The notes under the pieces are model-generated. The model was given only the letters and a program-made list of their open reading frames with translations, made no database searches and was not told the DNA's origin. Below, one piece after another: positions 24,299-33,091 of a DNA stretch of 64,000 nt. Position numbers and translations under genes: made by a program. Position 1 is the first letter of the stretch. Every line of letters begins with the position of its first letter. Source of the DNA: Nocardioides sp. J54 (GTDB lineage Bacteria > Actinomycetota > Actinomycetes > Propionibacteriales > Nocardioidaceae). The stretch is taken from contig NZ_JAER01000008.1 of the NCBI RefSeq assembly GCF_000519005.1, positions 97,796 through 161,795 on the forward strand. Direction: 5' to 3'.

Positions 24299-25346
24299 GC
24301 CCGACCCCGTCCACGAGCGAGCGCCACTGTGTCGTGAACCCGTGCTGGTCCACTGCGGCTCCCAGCTCGGCGTCCCACTCGTCGGCGGTGCCGAAGTCGG
24401 CGCGCCACGCGAGGGCCGGCATCGAGAACCGGTGCAGCTCGTGCTCGCGGGTCGTCCCGATCGCACCGAGAACCTGGTGCGCGTGCCGGGTCACCGGGGC
24501 GACGGCGTGCCCGCTGCACGACTTCGCCACGGCGACCGCGAGGTGCGCGGCACCGAGGTCCGCCATCGACCCAGCCGCCCCGGTCACCGCCGCCTCGCGG
24601 ACGGCAGCGACGACGGCAGCCCGGGCCAGTGCGACCTCCGACGCCGCATCGGCGAGCATTCCCTGCACGGCCTGGAAGGCGACCAGGGGGCGGCCGAACT
24701 GGGTGCGCACGTGCGCGTGCTCCACCGCTACGTCGACGCAGCGCTCCAGCGCTCCGACGACCTGCACGGAGCGCAGCAGCGCGCCGCGGCGGCGCAGCTC
24801 GTCCCGCACCTCCCGGGCGAGTGGGACAGTCGCGGTCCCCGTCGGCACCCGCGTCCGGACCCGTCGCGTCCCGGGCAACTGGCCTGCTCGCGACCAGTCG
24901 AGGTCGCTGGCGCGGTGGCGCGACACCACCGCGCCGTCCGGGCCGTCCTCGACCAGCAGGACGGTGTCGACGTCGGCGCCCCACGGCACGGTGACCTCGC
25001 CGCCTGCCGGCCCGGCGCCGACCGTCAGCACGTCGTCGCCGACGGACCAGCCCACGTGGTCGACCAGCCGCCGGCCGAGCAGGTCGTGCTCGCCGAGCGG
25101 GAGGGGTACGGCGTGCCGGGCCGCTGCCCGGTGCAGGGCCCATGCCTCCGGCCAGCCGGCTCCGGAGCCCCCCTGCTGCTCTGAGGTCGTGAGCAGGGTG
25201 AGGCCGAGCCCGGCCACCTGTGCCCACAACCCGCGGTCGAGGGGTCCGTCCGCATCCGCGGACGCCGCGACCTCGGCGAAGAGCTTGTCGAGCATCGCAT
25301 CGAGGTCGGGGTCGACGTCGAGCGCTGTCGTCGGGTCGGTGCTCAC
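24291..25346 (-). CDS. Acyl-CoA dehydrogenase, beta-type partner subunit
   Basis: The 351-residue protein is short for the family and has a weakly conserved N-terminus (LLTTSEQQGGSGAGWPEAWA). The C-terminal FAD/CoA-binding half is conserved (GALERCVDVAVEHAHVRTQF, GRPLVAFQAVQGMLAD, HQVLGAIGTTREHELHRF). No clear catalytic glutamate is visible. This matches the non-catalytic partner of alpha2beta2 acyl-CoA dehydrogenases in mycobacterial and rhodococcal steroid pathways. The GTG start overlaps the stop of the alpha-like gene (GTGA). Confidence 0.88.
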   Translation of the reverse strand: MSTDPTTALDVDPDLDAMLDKLFAEVAASADADGPLDRGLWAQVAGLGLTLLTTSEQQGGSGAGWPEAWALHRAAARHAVPLPLGEHDLLGRRLVDHVGWSVGDDVLTVGAGPAGGEVTVPWGADVDTVLLVEDGPDGAVVSRHRASDLDWSRAGQLPGTRRVRTRVPTGTATVPLAREVRDELRRRGALLRSVQVVGALERCVDVAVEHAHVRTQFGRPLVAFQAVQGMLADAASEVALARAAVVAAVREAAVTGAAGSMADLGAAHLAVAVAKSCSGHAVAPVTRHAHQVLGAIGTTREHELHRFSMPALAWRADFGTADEWDAELGAAVDQHGFTTQWRSLVDGVGHG

Positions 25347-26476
25347 CGGGTGCCTCCCGTTCCCACCAGTCCCCTGGCGACGATGCCGCGCAGCACCTCG
25401 GTGGTGCCGCCGCGCAGCGTGAAGCCCGGACGCCGGCTGAGGGCGTCGGCGACGAGGTCCAGCCGGTCGGCGTCCACGTCGGGGCCGGCCCACTCGGCGA
25501 GGTCGTCGGCCAGGTCACCCTCGAAGCGGTTGCCCAGGCCCTTGACCATGGCCGCCGCGACGTCGGCCGGGACGCCGGCCTGCAGGCGGCCAGCCACGTC
25601 GAGGGAGAGGTGGTGCAGGGCCACCAGCCGGGCGAGGTGGCGACCGATCGCCGAGGCGCTGGCGCGCACCGGCAGCCCGTCGTCGGCGACTGCCGCGAGC
25701 GCGGCGAAGGTGGACAGGAAGCGTTCCGGCCCGCTCCGCTCGAAGCCGAGCTCAGAGGTCACCTGCCGCCAGCCCTGGCCGACCTCGCCCAGCACGTCGG
25801 CGTCGGTGACCTCGACCTCGTCGAGGACCACCTCGTTGAAGTGGTGGCTGCCGTCGAAGGAGACGATGGGGCTGACCCGGACCCCCGGGGAGTCGAGGCG
25901 GACGAGGAACTGGCTGAGGCCCTCGTGACGCCGCGCCGGGTCGAGCGGCGCGGTGCGGGCGAGGACGAAGAAGGCGTGGGCGCGGTGCGCACCCGAGGTC
26001 CAGACCTTCGTGCCCGACAGCCGCCACCCGCGGTCCGTGCGGGTCGCCCGGGTCCGCACCGACGCCAGGTCGGAGCCCGAGTCGGGTTCACTCATGCCGA
26101 TCGCCCAGTAGGACTGCCCGCTGGCGATGCCGGGCAGGAACTCCCTGCGCTGGTCCTCGGTGCCGAAGCGCAGCAGGGACGGGGCGACCTGCCGGTCGGC
26201 AATCCAGTGCGCGGCGACGGGGGCGCCGGCGCAGAGCAGCTCCTCGGTGACGACGAAGCGCTCGAGGTGGCTGCGTCCCTGTCCGCCGTACTCGGCCGGG
26301 ATGGTCATGCCGACCCACCCGCGCTCCCCCAGCGCCCGGCTGAAGTCCTCGTCCCAGCCCGCCAACCAGCTGTCGACGGCGGGCCTGAACGTGCCCGCGC
26401 GGCGCTGCCCGTCGAGGAAGTCGCGGACCTCCCCGCGCAGCGCGGCCAGCTGCTCGGTGCTCGTCGCGGTGCTCAT
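25343..26476 (-). CDS. Acyl-CoA dehydrogenase, alpha-type subunit
   Basis: This 377-residue flavoenzyme has the N-terminal helical domain (GWVGMTIPAEYGGQGRSHLE), the FAD-binding SYWAIGMSEPDSGSDLASVR and GTKVWTSGAHRAHAFFVLAR, and the C-terminal FTLRGGTTEVLRGIVARGLV. A glutamate in LGFERSGPERF is a plausible catalytic base by comparison with steroid-type enzymes. It probably pairs with the next gene as a heterotetramer to desaturate a bulky acyl-CoA. ATGA overlap with the permease gene places it in the transporter operon. Confidence 0.92.
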   Translation of the reverse strand: MSTATSTEQLAALRGEVRDFLDGQRRAGTFRPAVDSWLAGWDEDFSRALGERGWVGMTIPAEYGGQGRSHLERFVVTEELLCAGAPVAAHWIADRQVAPSLLRFGTEDQRREFLPGIASGQSYWAIGMSEPDSGSDLASVRTRATRTDRGWRLSGTKVWTSGAHRAHAFFVLARTAPLDPARRHEGLSQFLVRLDSPGVRVSPIVSFDGSHHFNEVVLDEVEVTDADVLGEVGQGWRQVTSELGFERSGPERFLSTFAALAAVADDGLPVRASASAIGRHLARLVALHHLSLDVAGRLQAGVPADVAAAMVKGLGNRFEGDLADDLAEWAGPDVDADRLDLVADALSRRPGFTLRGGTTEVLRGIVARGLVGTGGTR

Positions 26477-27537
26477 CGCCCCGCCGCCTTTCGGGGACCG
26501 CGCTCGGCGACCGTGATCGCCACGGCGACGATGAGGATCAGGCCGGAGAAGACGTCGGGCGCCCAGGTGGGACCACCGACGAGCGTCAGGCCGAGGGAGC
26601 CCGTGCCGATCACGAGGACGGCGAGCACCGCCCCCCACGGGTTGAACCGGCCGTGCCGGAACTGGGTCGCGCCGAGGAAGGCAGCCGAGAAGGCGGGGAT
26701 CAGGTAGTGGGCGCCCGCGTCCGGGGCGCCGGCCTGGAGCCGGGCGGCGAGGACGACCCCGGCGAAGCCCGCGAGCCCGCCCGAGACGGCGAATGCTGCG
26801 ACCCTGACCCGGTTGACGCGTACGCCGGTCAGCCTGGCCGCCTCGGCGTTGTAGCCGGTGGCGTAGAGCCGCCGTCCCGCGGAGGTCTGCTCGAGGACCA
26901 GCCCCATCACCACCATGATCGCGATGACGTAGAGGAACGAGACGTTGACGCCCGCGACCTCGCCGATCGCGATCAGGTTGAACTCACCTGACATCCGTTC
27001 GGTCAAGACCTTGTCGCCGGACAGGGCGACCGCCATCGCCGCGACGATCGCTCCCGTGCCCAGGGTGGCGATGAGCGACTCGAGGCGCAGCCAGACGACT
27101 GCGACGGCATTGGCGAGCCCGACGAGCACGCCCGCGGCGATGCCGCCGATCGCGCAGAGCGTGGGCGACAACGAGGTGGTGGCGAGCAGGTGCCCGGCCA
27201 CCACGCCGCCGAGGCTCATGGTGGAACCGATCGACAGGTCGAAGAGCCGGGCGGAGAGGACGACCACCAGGCTCAGCGCAGCGAGGGCGGTGACGGCGTA
27301 GTCGCTCATCAGCGTGGTCACCGTCGCGCGGTCGAGCCACAGGTCGGGGATCCACACGGCGAAGACCACGACCATGCCCAACCACACGTAGACGGCGCCG
27401 ATCGTGCCGAAGCCGAGGGCGCGCAGCGGGTGTCGCCGCGCGCTGCGGCCCTCCGCACCGGTGCCGACAGGGTCGTCCCGGCCGAGGGCGGGGCTGGTCG
27501 GTGCGGGGCGCACGGCCCCCTTGATCGTGTCGCTCAT
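26473..27537 (-). CDS. Ribose-type ABC transporter permease
   Basis: This 354-residue polytopic protein of the RbsC/BPD_transp_2 family has the signatures VVLSARLFDLSIGSTMSLGG, VWLRLESLIATLGTGAIV, GRRLYATGYNAEAARLTGVR and FLGATQFRHGRFNPWGAVLA. It forms the membrane channel with the ATPase encoded just upstream (4-base overlap). Despite the sugar-family fold, its operon is one of CoA-dependent catabolism, so the substrate need not be a sugar. A paralogue is encoded at 57433-58512. Confidence 0.92.
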   Translation of the reverse strand: MSDTIKGAVRPAPTSPALGRDDPVGTGAEGRSARRHPLRALGFGTIGAVYVWLGMVVVFAVWIPDLWLDRATVTTLMSDYAVTALAALSLVVVLSARLFDLSIGSTMSLGGVVAGHLLATTSLSPTLCAIGGIAAGVLVGLANAVAVVWLRLESLIATLGTGAIVAAMAVALSGDKVLTERMSGEFNLIAIGEVAGVNVSFLYVIAIMVVMGLVLEQTSAGRRLYATGYNAEAARLTGVRVNRVRVAAFAVSGGLAGFAGVVLAARLQAGAPDAGAHYLIPAFSAAFLGATQFRHGRFNPWGAVLAVLVIGTGSLGLTLVGGPTWAPDVFSGLILIVAVAITVAERGPRKAAGR

Positions 27538-29087
27538 CGCTCTCCACCCATCTCTGCGAGGGCGCCGACCGGGACCGGTCGGCGCCGAGCCATCGCGGCA
27601 AGAAGTCTTGCCTCGGTCACGTCCTCGCCCTCCAGCTCCTCGACGACCTCACCGTCGACGAGTACGAGCACGCGGTCGGCCATGCCGACCAGGTCGTCGA
27701 GGTCGGAGGAGCACACGACCGACGGCGTCCCGCTCGCCGCCAGCCCGCGCACCAGCGCGTAGATCGACTGCCGGGCACCGATGTCGACGCCGCTGGTGGG
27801 GTCGTCGAGGACGAGCACCTCCGGCGCACCGATCAGGCCCCGCGCCAGCGAGACCTTCTGCTTGTTGCCGCCGCTGAGCAGGCCGTAGGGGCGGGCGGGG
27901 TCGCGCGGGGAGACGCCGAGCCGCTCGATCCACTCGCGGGCGACGGCGTGCTCGCGCCGGCGTGAGACCCAGCCGCGGCGGGCGACCGCCGTCGGCCGGG
28001 CGAGGCCGATGTTCTCCGCGACCGACTGCTCGCGGACCGCGCAGGCCGGGTGGCTGTTGGGGAGCACGAGCGCCAGGCCGTGCTGACGGGCCCGCGCGAC
28101 GCTGGCCTGCCCGGTCGTGGTGACGCCGCCCGCGGTGAGCGCCATGGTCGCCGGCGCCGCCCCGGCCAGGGCCTCCGCGAGGTCCTCCCGGCCGGAGCCG
28201 GCGATCCCGGCGACCCCGAGGACCTCGCCCTCGCGGAGGGTGAGGTCGATGCCCCGGACCAGGTCGGTGCGCAGGTCGCCGACGGACAGTACCGGCCGGG
28301 CGTCCGGCGGCACCGGGGTGAGGCCGGCCCGGTCCCCGACCTCCGACACCTCGCGGCCGACGATCAGCTCGGCGAGCGCGGCCTCGTCCATCCCCTCGGT
28401 GCTGAAGGTGCCGAGGCTGCGGCCGTCGCGCAGCACCGTCAACCGGTCGGCGACCCCCAGCACCTCACCCAGCCGGTGGGAGACGTAGATGATGCTCACC
28501 CCGCGGTCCCGGAGGCCTCGGACGACCTGCATCAGCCGGTCGACCTCGGCCGGCGGGAGCGCCGCCGTGGGCTCGTCGAGGACCAGGACCTTTGGTGTGC
28601 CGTGCCGGTCGTCGAGGGCTCGAGCGATCGCCACCGCACTGCGCTCGACCGCGGCGAGCCGGCCGGCCGGCCGGTCGATGTCGACCGGGACACCGACCCG
28701 GGCGAGCAGGTCGCGGACCCGGGCCCGGTGCGCCCGCCACGCGATGCGGCCGAGCTTGCCCTCGAAGCCGGCGCTCAGGCCGACGTTCTCCGCTGCGCCC
28801 AGCTCGTCGACCAGCCCGAGGTCCTGGTGGACGAAGCGCAGGCCTGCTGCCAGCGAGCCGGCCGGGTTGCCCGGATCGAGGCCGACTCCGTCGACCTCGA
28901 TCCGGGAGCCGGGGTCGGGGCGGTGGAAGCCGGAGAGGACCTTGATGAGCGTCGACTTGCCGGATCCGTTCTCCCCGACCAGCGCGTGCACCTCGCCGGC
29001 GCGCACCTCGAGGTCCACATCGCTCAGCGCCCGCTGCGCGGGGAAGGTCTTGCTGACTCCTGACAGTCGCAGTCGCACGTCGTCCAT
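27534..29087 (-). CDS. Ribose-type ABC transporter ATP-binding protein (two NBDs)
   Basis: About 517 residues carry two ABC domains as in RbsA/MglA. The first has GENGSGKST, LAAVERSAVAIARAL as a degenerate signature, and VLVLDEPTAALP. The second has a modified Walker A (GIAGSGREDL), signature LLSGGNKQKVSLARGL and VLVLDDPTSGVDIGARQSI. The ATG at 29087 or a GTG at 29096 could be the start, and AGGAGAGGGG precedes both. It energises uptake through the adjacent permease. The paralogue at 58509-60071 has the same organisation. Confidence 0.92.
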   Translation of the reverse strand: MDDVRLRLSGVSKTFPAQRALSDVDLEVRAGEVHALVGENGSGKSTLIKVLSGFHRPDPGSRIEVDGVGLDPGNPAGSLAAGLRFVHQDLGLVDELGAAENVGLSAGFEGKLGRIAWRAHRARVRDLLARVGVPVDIDRPAGRLAAVERSAVAIARALDDRHGTPKVLVLDEPTAALPPAEVDRLMQVVRGLRDRGVSIIYVSHRLGEVLGVADRLTVLRDGRSLGTFSTEGMDEAALAELIVGREVSEVGDRAGLTPVPPDARPVLSVGDLRTDLVRGIDLTLREGEVLGVAGIAGSGREDLAEALAGAAPATMALTAGGVTTTGQASVARARQHGLALVLPNSHPACAVREQSVAENIGLARPTAVARRGWVSRRREHAVAREWIERLGVSPRDPARPYGLLSGGNKQKVSLARGLIGAPEVLVLDDPTSGVDIGARQSIYALVRGLAASGTPSVVCSSDLDDLVGMADRVLVLVDGEVVEELEGEDVTEARLLAAMARRRPVPVGALAEMGGER

Positions 29088-29157
29088 CTCCGGCACCCCT
29101 CTCCTCGCCCCTGCTCTTGCCTGCTCGCCGTGCCCGTGGGTCGTCCCGCGGGATCGC

Positions 29158-30291
29158 TCAGGACAGGCCCCACAGGGCCAGGTACTGCTCGCGGTAGTCC
29201 TCGACCGTCGGGTAGGTCTCGGTGGCCGTCGGGAGGGTCTCCTTCGTGACGATCCACTCCGGCCACGTGGCCCGGTCCGTCGACGGCGTGGTGTCCTCGC
29301 CGTTGAAGCTGCGGATGAAGAAGTCGACCGCGCGCCACATCTCCTCGTCGCTCGCAGCGGTGAGCACCGCGGTGAGGAACTCCCCGTCGGCGAGGTACTG
29401 GTTCGCCGCGACGTTGTAGGCGCCCAGCCCGACGACCTGGACATCGGCGGGCGTGAGGCCGGCCGAGCGGAGGGCGGCGGGCAGGCCGACGACCATGTCC
29501 GAGAGGCCGATCTCGAGCCAGTTCACGTCGGGGTTGCGGCGCAGGTGGGCCGCTACCCGCGTGGGCAGGTCCTTGCCGACGCTGGTCGACGGCAGCTCGA
29601 GGACCTCGACGCGACACTGCTCGCAGGCCTCCTCGACAGTGGCCTTGTAGCTCGCTGCCATCACCTCGAGGCTCGGCAGGACCTCGCCCACCGTGACCGC
29701 GACGGCGTTGAGCTGGTCACCCGCCCTGGACAGCGTGTAGCGGGCGATGGTCTCGCCGGCCGCCTCGTAGGTGTCGCGGCCGAGCAGCACGCCCGTGACG
29801 CCGCCACCAGCCGGGTCGACCATGTTGAGCCGGAGGACGGGGATCCCCTTCGCCTCGAGCGTGCCCAGCTCATCCTCGAAGAACCGGCGGTCGTGACCGA
29901 GGCCGATGACACCGTCCGGGCCGAGCCGGACGGCCTGGGCCCAGGCGTTCTTGATCTCCTCCGGCGTCGCGCCGGTGGCGATGACCTCCAGCTCCCACCC
30001 CACGGCGGCGACGGCCTCCTTCAGCGCCTTGCCGAGTGCCTCGCACGCCGGGAGGCCGCACTGGAGGTAGGCCAGCTCCTTGTCCTTCGGCACGGACCGC
30101 ACCGGGGCCTCGAGGCCGATCGACGTGGGGCGCTCCAGGAGGTCGGCGACCTGGGCCGCCATCTCCTTGCCGAGCTCCTGCCCCTCGCCGGCGTTGGCCG
30201 CGCTGGCCGTGTCCTCCGGGGCACTGCACCCCGTGAGCGCCAGACCGGCGGCGAGTGCCACCCCTGCTGCTCCTCGCACCACTCGTCGCAT
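29158..30291 (-). CDS. Lipoprotein solute-binding protein of a ribose-type ABC importer
   Basis: The 377-residue precursor has a lipoprotein signal (LAAGLALTGCSAPED, lipobox LTGC) followed by a type-I periplasmic-binding fold (Peripla_BP_4-like). It carries two cysteine pairs, CGLPAC and CEQC, which reappear in the second solute-binding protein (CGTSTC, CEAC) and may form disulfides. The C-terminal WPEWIVTKETLPTATETYP is also shared. It is the first gene of the transporter/dehydrogenase operon. A perfect 14-bp palindrome lies 22 bases upstream of the ATG. Confidence 0.9.
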   Translation of the reverse strand: MRRVVRGAAGVALAAGLALTGCSAPEDTASAANAGEGQELGKEMAAQVADLLERPTSIGLEAPVRSVPKDKELAYLQCGLPACEALGKALKEAVAAVGWELEVIATGATPEEIKNAWAQAVRLGPDGVIGLGHDRRFFEDELGTLEAKGIPVLRLNMVDPAGGGVTGVLLGRDTYEAAGETIARYTLSRAGDQLNAVAVTVGEVLPSLEVMAASYKATVEEACEQCRVEVLELPSTSVGKDLPTRVAAHLRRNPDVNWLEIGLSDMVVGLPAALRSAGLTPADVQVVGLGAYNVAANQYLADGEFLTAVLTAASDEEMWRAVDFFIRSFNGEDTTPSTDRATWPEWIVTKETLPTATETYPTVEDYREQYLALWGLS

Positions 30292-30312
30292 GACTTTTCC
30301 TCCTACTTACAC

Positions 30313-30326
30313 ACCGACCGGTCGGT
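30313..30326. promoter_or_regulatory. TetR-type palindrome upstream of the first solute-binding protein
   Basis: ACCGACCGGTCGGT is a perfect 14-bp palindrome in the promoter region of the 30291-23173 transcript. It is the best copy of a motif that recurs at 35756-35769, 38787-38800 and 38899-38912. Confidence 0.7.
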
Positions 30327-30377
30327 TTGGTTCAGGCAACGTTAGATCCGGGTCAGGGACCCGTCAAGACCGTTCGT

Positions 30378-30737
30378 TCAGGTCCCGTCGTCCAGCGCGT
30401 CGGGCAGCACCTCGGCGAGCACACCGAGTGCCGACATCGCTCGCGGCCAGCCGGCGTAGAAGGCCAGCTGCAGCACCAGCTCCGCCAGCTCGTCGCGACT
30501 CACCCCGCAGGCGAGCGCGCGGGGCCCGTGAAATCGCAGCTGGTCAACGTTGCCTCCGGCGACCAGCGCGGACACCGTTGCCAGTGCGCGGTCGCGCGGG
30601 GCGAGCCCGGGACGGGCCAGCACGTCGCCGAACAGCACCTCCTCGGTCAGCTCGGCGAGGCGCGGGGAGAAGGCACGGACGGCCACCAAGGCCCGGCCCA
30701 GGTCCGCCTCCGCGCCCCGGCCGCCTCCCGGGCTCAC
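30378..30737 (-). CDS. Carboxymuconolactone decarboxylase-family protein without CxxC
   Basis: This 119-residue all-helical protein matches the CMD/AhpD-like fold: RLAELTEEVLFGDVLARPGL, APRDRALATVSALVAGGNVD, FHGPRALACGVSRDELAELV, QLAFYAGWPRAMSAL. The redox CxxC of AhpD is missing, so a lyase or lactone-type role is more likely than peroxidase. The GTG start overlaps the thiolase stop. It ends the operon that begins at 35.7 kb. Confidence 0.88.
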   Translation of the reverse strand: MSPGGGRGAEADLGRALVAVRAFSPRLAELTEEVLFGDVLARPGLAPRDRALATVSALVAGGNVDQLRFHGPRALACGVSRDELAELVLQLAFYAGWPRAMSALGVLAEVLPDALDDGT

Positions 30738-31882
30738 GACGCCTCCAGCACCAGGGCGTTCGCCATGCCGCCCGCCTCGCAGATCGTCTGCAGCCCGTAG
30801 CGGATGCCCTCCCGCTTCATGCGGTGCACCAGCGTCGTGGTCAGTCGCGTGCCGGAACAGCCCAGCGGGTGGCCGAGCGCGATCGCGCCGCCGTCCGGGT
30901 TGAGCAGGGCAGGGTCGGCGCCGGTCTCAGCGAGCCACGCCAGCACGACGGAGGCGAAGGCCTCGTTGAGCTCGACGGTGCCGATGTCGTCGAGGCGAAG
31001 GCCTGCACGGGCAAGGACCTTCTCGGTGGCTGGGATCGGGCCGGTCAGCATCAGCTCGGGGTCGACGCCGACGACGGCACTGCTGTGCACACGGGCCATC
31101 GGCTCGAGCCCGAGCTCGGCGGCCCTGTCGGCGCTGGCGAGCAGGACGGCCGAGGCGCCGTCGGAGATCTGCGAGGAGTTGCCCGCAGTGACGACGCCGT
31201 CGTCGCGAAACACCGTGCGCAGGCCCGCGAGGACCTCGAGCGACCCGCCCTCACGGATCCCCTCGTCGGCCGACACCTCACCGGCCGCGGTCGGGACCGG
31301 GATGATCTCGTCGTCGTAGTGCCCGGCGTCGCGCGCAGCGGCAGCCCGGGCGTGTGACAGGAGGCTGAGCTCGTCGAGCGCGGTGCGGGAGAAGCCCCAC
31401 TTGTCCGCGATCAGCTCGGCAGCCAGGCCCTGGGAGAACTCCACCCCGGGGTAACGCTCGGCGACCCGGGGGCCGCGCGCGTCACCGTGGCCACTGGTCC
31501 GAGTGGCACCCATCGGCACGCGTGACATCGACTCGACACCACCGACGACGACGAGGTCGTAGTGCCCCGCGACGATGCCGGCTGCGCCGAAGGACAGTGC
31601 CTGCTGCGAGGAGCCGCACGCACGGTCCACCGTCGTTCCGGGCACGGTCTCGGGCCAGCCGGCGGCGAGCGCCGACCACCGTCCGACGTTCGACGACTGT
31701 TCACCGATGGTGGTGACGCAGCCCCAGACCACGTCGTCGACCAGCGCCGGGTCGAGGCCGGTGCGGTGCTGGAGCGCCGAGAGCACGCGCGCGCCGAGGT
31801 CGACGGGGTGGACGGCGGACAGGCCGCCGCCGCGCCGGCCCAGCGGCGTACGGACGGCGTCGATGATCACGGCTTCAGCCAT
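30734..31882 (-). CDS. Thiolase (acetyl-CoA acyltransferase)
   Basis: The 382-residue thiolase has the acyl-accepting cysteine in TVDRACGSSQQALSFGA (about Cys85), NEAFASVVLAWL, and the C-terminal GHPLGCSGTRLTTTLVHRM with the catalytic His and Cys. It cleaves a beta-ketoacyl-CoA to acetyl-CoA or propionyl-CoA and a shortened acyl-CoA. Together with the neighbouring ketoreductase, MaoC hydratase and acyl-CoA dehydrogenases it supplies a full beta-oxidation cycle. The ATG at 31882 is clear. Confidence 0.93.
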   Translation of the reverse strand: MAEAVIIDAVRTPLGRRGGGLSAVHPVDLGARVLSALQHRTGLDPALVDDVVWGCVTTIGEQSSNVGRWSALAAGWPETVPGTTVDRACGSSQQALSFGAAGIVAGHYDLVVVGGVESMSRVPMGATRTSGHGDARGPRVAERYPGVEFSQGLAAELIADKWGFSRTALDELSLLSHARAAAARDAGHYDDEIIPVPTAAGEVSADEGIREGGSLEVLAGLRTVFRDDGVVTAGNSSQISDGASAVLLASADRAAELGLEPMARVHSSAVVGVDPELMLTGPIPATEKVLARAGLRLDDIGTVELNEAFASVVLAWLAETGADPALLNPDGGAIALGHPLGCSGTRLTTTLVHRMKREGIRYGLQTICEAGGMANALVLEAS

Positions 31883-31909
31883 GGGTTCGCCTTTCGTGGG
31901 CGGGGAGCC

Positions 31910-32611
31910 TCAGGAGAAGCTGCGTCCCCCGCAGGAGTAGAGGACCTGGCCGGTCACGTACGACGCGGCCTCGGACGCCAGCCAGGCGACGGCCTCCGCG
32001 ATGTCGCGCGGCTGCCCGGCGGCAGCGAGCGGGATGGCGTCGACGACGCGGCGGCGCGCGTCGGCCGGCATCGCCGCCGTCATCTCGGACTCGACGAAGC
32101 CGGGGGCGACAGCGTTGACGCGCAGGCGCGGGGCCAGCGCGAGGGCGTGGCCGCGGGTCAGCCCGATGACCCCACCCTTGGCGATGCCGTAGTTGAACTG
32201 CCCGACGTTGCCCAGCTGCGCGCGCGAGCTGATGTTGACGACAGAGCCACCGTCGGCGAGCAGCGGGGCGACCGCCTCGGTCAGTGCCCACGTGCCGCCG
32301 AGATTGACGCGGACGACGGCCCGGAAGTCCGGCTCGGCCATCTTACGCAGCAACCGGTCCCGCGTGATGCCCGCGTTGTTGACCAGGACGCGCGGCTCGT
32401 CGCGGTGCGCACGGACGGCGTCGGCGATGCGCCCGACGTCGGGCGGTTGCGAGATGTCGGCCCGCACCGCCCCCACCCCCAGCTCGCGCGCCGTGTCGTG
32501 GACCCGCTCGTCGAGGTCGACGAGGAGGAGGGCGTGGCCCGCCTCCGCCAGCCGCGACGCGATGGACCGACCGATGCCGCGGGCGGCACCGGTCACGATG
32601 GCGAGGCTCAT
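31910..32611 (-). CDS. FabG-like 3-oxoacyl (hydroxyacyl-CoA) reductase/dehydrogenase, HMwFabG C-domain type
   Basis: This 233-residue SDR has TGAARGIGRSIA (cofactor), VLVNNAGITRDRLLRKM, catalytic Ser in VVNISSRAQLGNVG, YGIAK (Tyr and Lys), and VNAVAPGFVESEMTA. The last part, AVAWLASEAASYVTGQVLYS, closely parallels the C-terminal domain of mycobacterial FabG4. The gene directly upstream encodes what looks like the missing N-terminal domain of that enzyme and overlaps by 4 bases. It likely oxidises a 3-hydroxyacyl-CoA for the thiolase. Confidence 0.9.
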   Translation of the reverse strand: MSLAIVTGAARGIGRSIASRLAEAGHALLLVDLDERVHDTARELGVGAVRADISQPPDVGRIADAVRAHRDEPRVLVNNAGITRDRLLRKMAEPDFRAVVRVNLGGTWALTEAVAPLLADGGSVVNISSRAQLGNVGQFNYGIAKGGVIGLTRGHALALAPRLRVNAVAPGFVESEMTAAMPADARRRVVDAIPLAAAGQPRDIAEAVAWLASEAASYVTGQVLYSCGGRSFS

Positions 32612-33054
32612 GGCAGCAGCGCCCCCAGGTGGGCGGTGCCGACCATGACCGTCTGGCCCCGTGCGGCCCGGGAGCCGAGGAGCTGCTCGACGGTCGCGGC
32701 GACCCGGGTCGCGGGCTCGTCGGCGTCCCAGCCGACGACGGTCGCGTACTGGTCCCGCCGCAGTCCCTCGAAGGCCAGGCACCGGCCGCCGGCGACGAGG
32801 CCGACCGCGACTGCCGACTCCAGAGGTCCCGACCGACCCACGGCGGCAGCCGCGTCGACCACGAACACCACCGGTGCGTCCTCCTGCGCCGCCACGTGGG
32901 CGAGCCGGTAGGCCTCGACCAGCTGGTCCTCGGCGTCCACCCAGGATGCGACCGGGCCGGGCCGGAAGACGACCCCGTCCTCGGCGCGACCGTCGGGGGA
33001 CCCGATCGCCGCGAGCGCCTCCGCGAGCGCCTCGTCAGCCACCTGCACCTTCAT
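32608..33054 (-). CDS. Stand-alone counterpart of the HMwFabG N-terminal flavodoxin-like domain
   Basis: The 148-residue protein has an alternating alpha/beta pattern (APVVFVVDAAAAVGRSGPLE, GGRCLAFEGLRRDQYATVVG, ATRVAATVEQLLGSRAARGQ, TVMVG). By recalled comparison, the last two segments line up with the end of the N-terminal domain of FabG4 (LRRG..T.LVY..., LLSAKSAYVDGQVF). There is no SDR catalytic triad. ATG at 33054 has a GGAGG site. It overlaps the SDR gene, so the two probably form one complex. The assignment is by visual alignment only. Confidence 0.6.
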   Translation of the reverse strand: MKVQVADEALAEALAAIGSPDGRAEDGVVFRPGPVASWVDAEDQLVEAYRLAHVAAQEDAPVVFVVDAAAAVGRSGPLESAVAVGLVAGGRCLAFEGLRRDQYATVVGWDADEPATRVAATVEQLLGSRAARGQTVMVGTAHLGALLP

Positions 33055-33091
33055 CACACGTTCCTCCACGTCATCGCGGGCCAGCTCGCCG

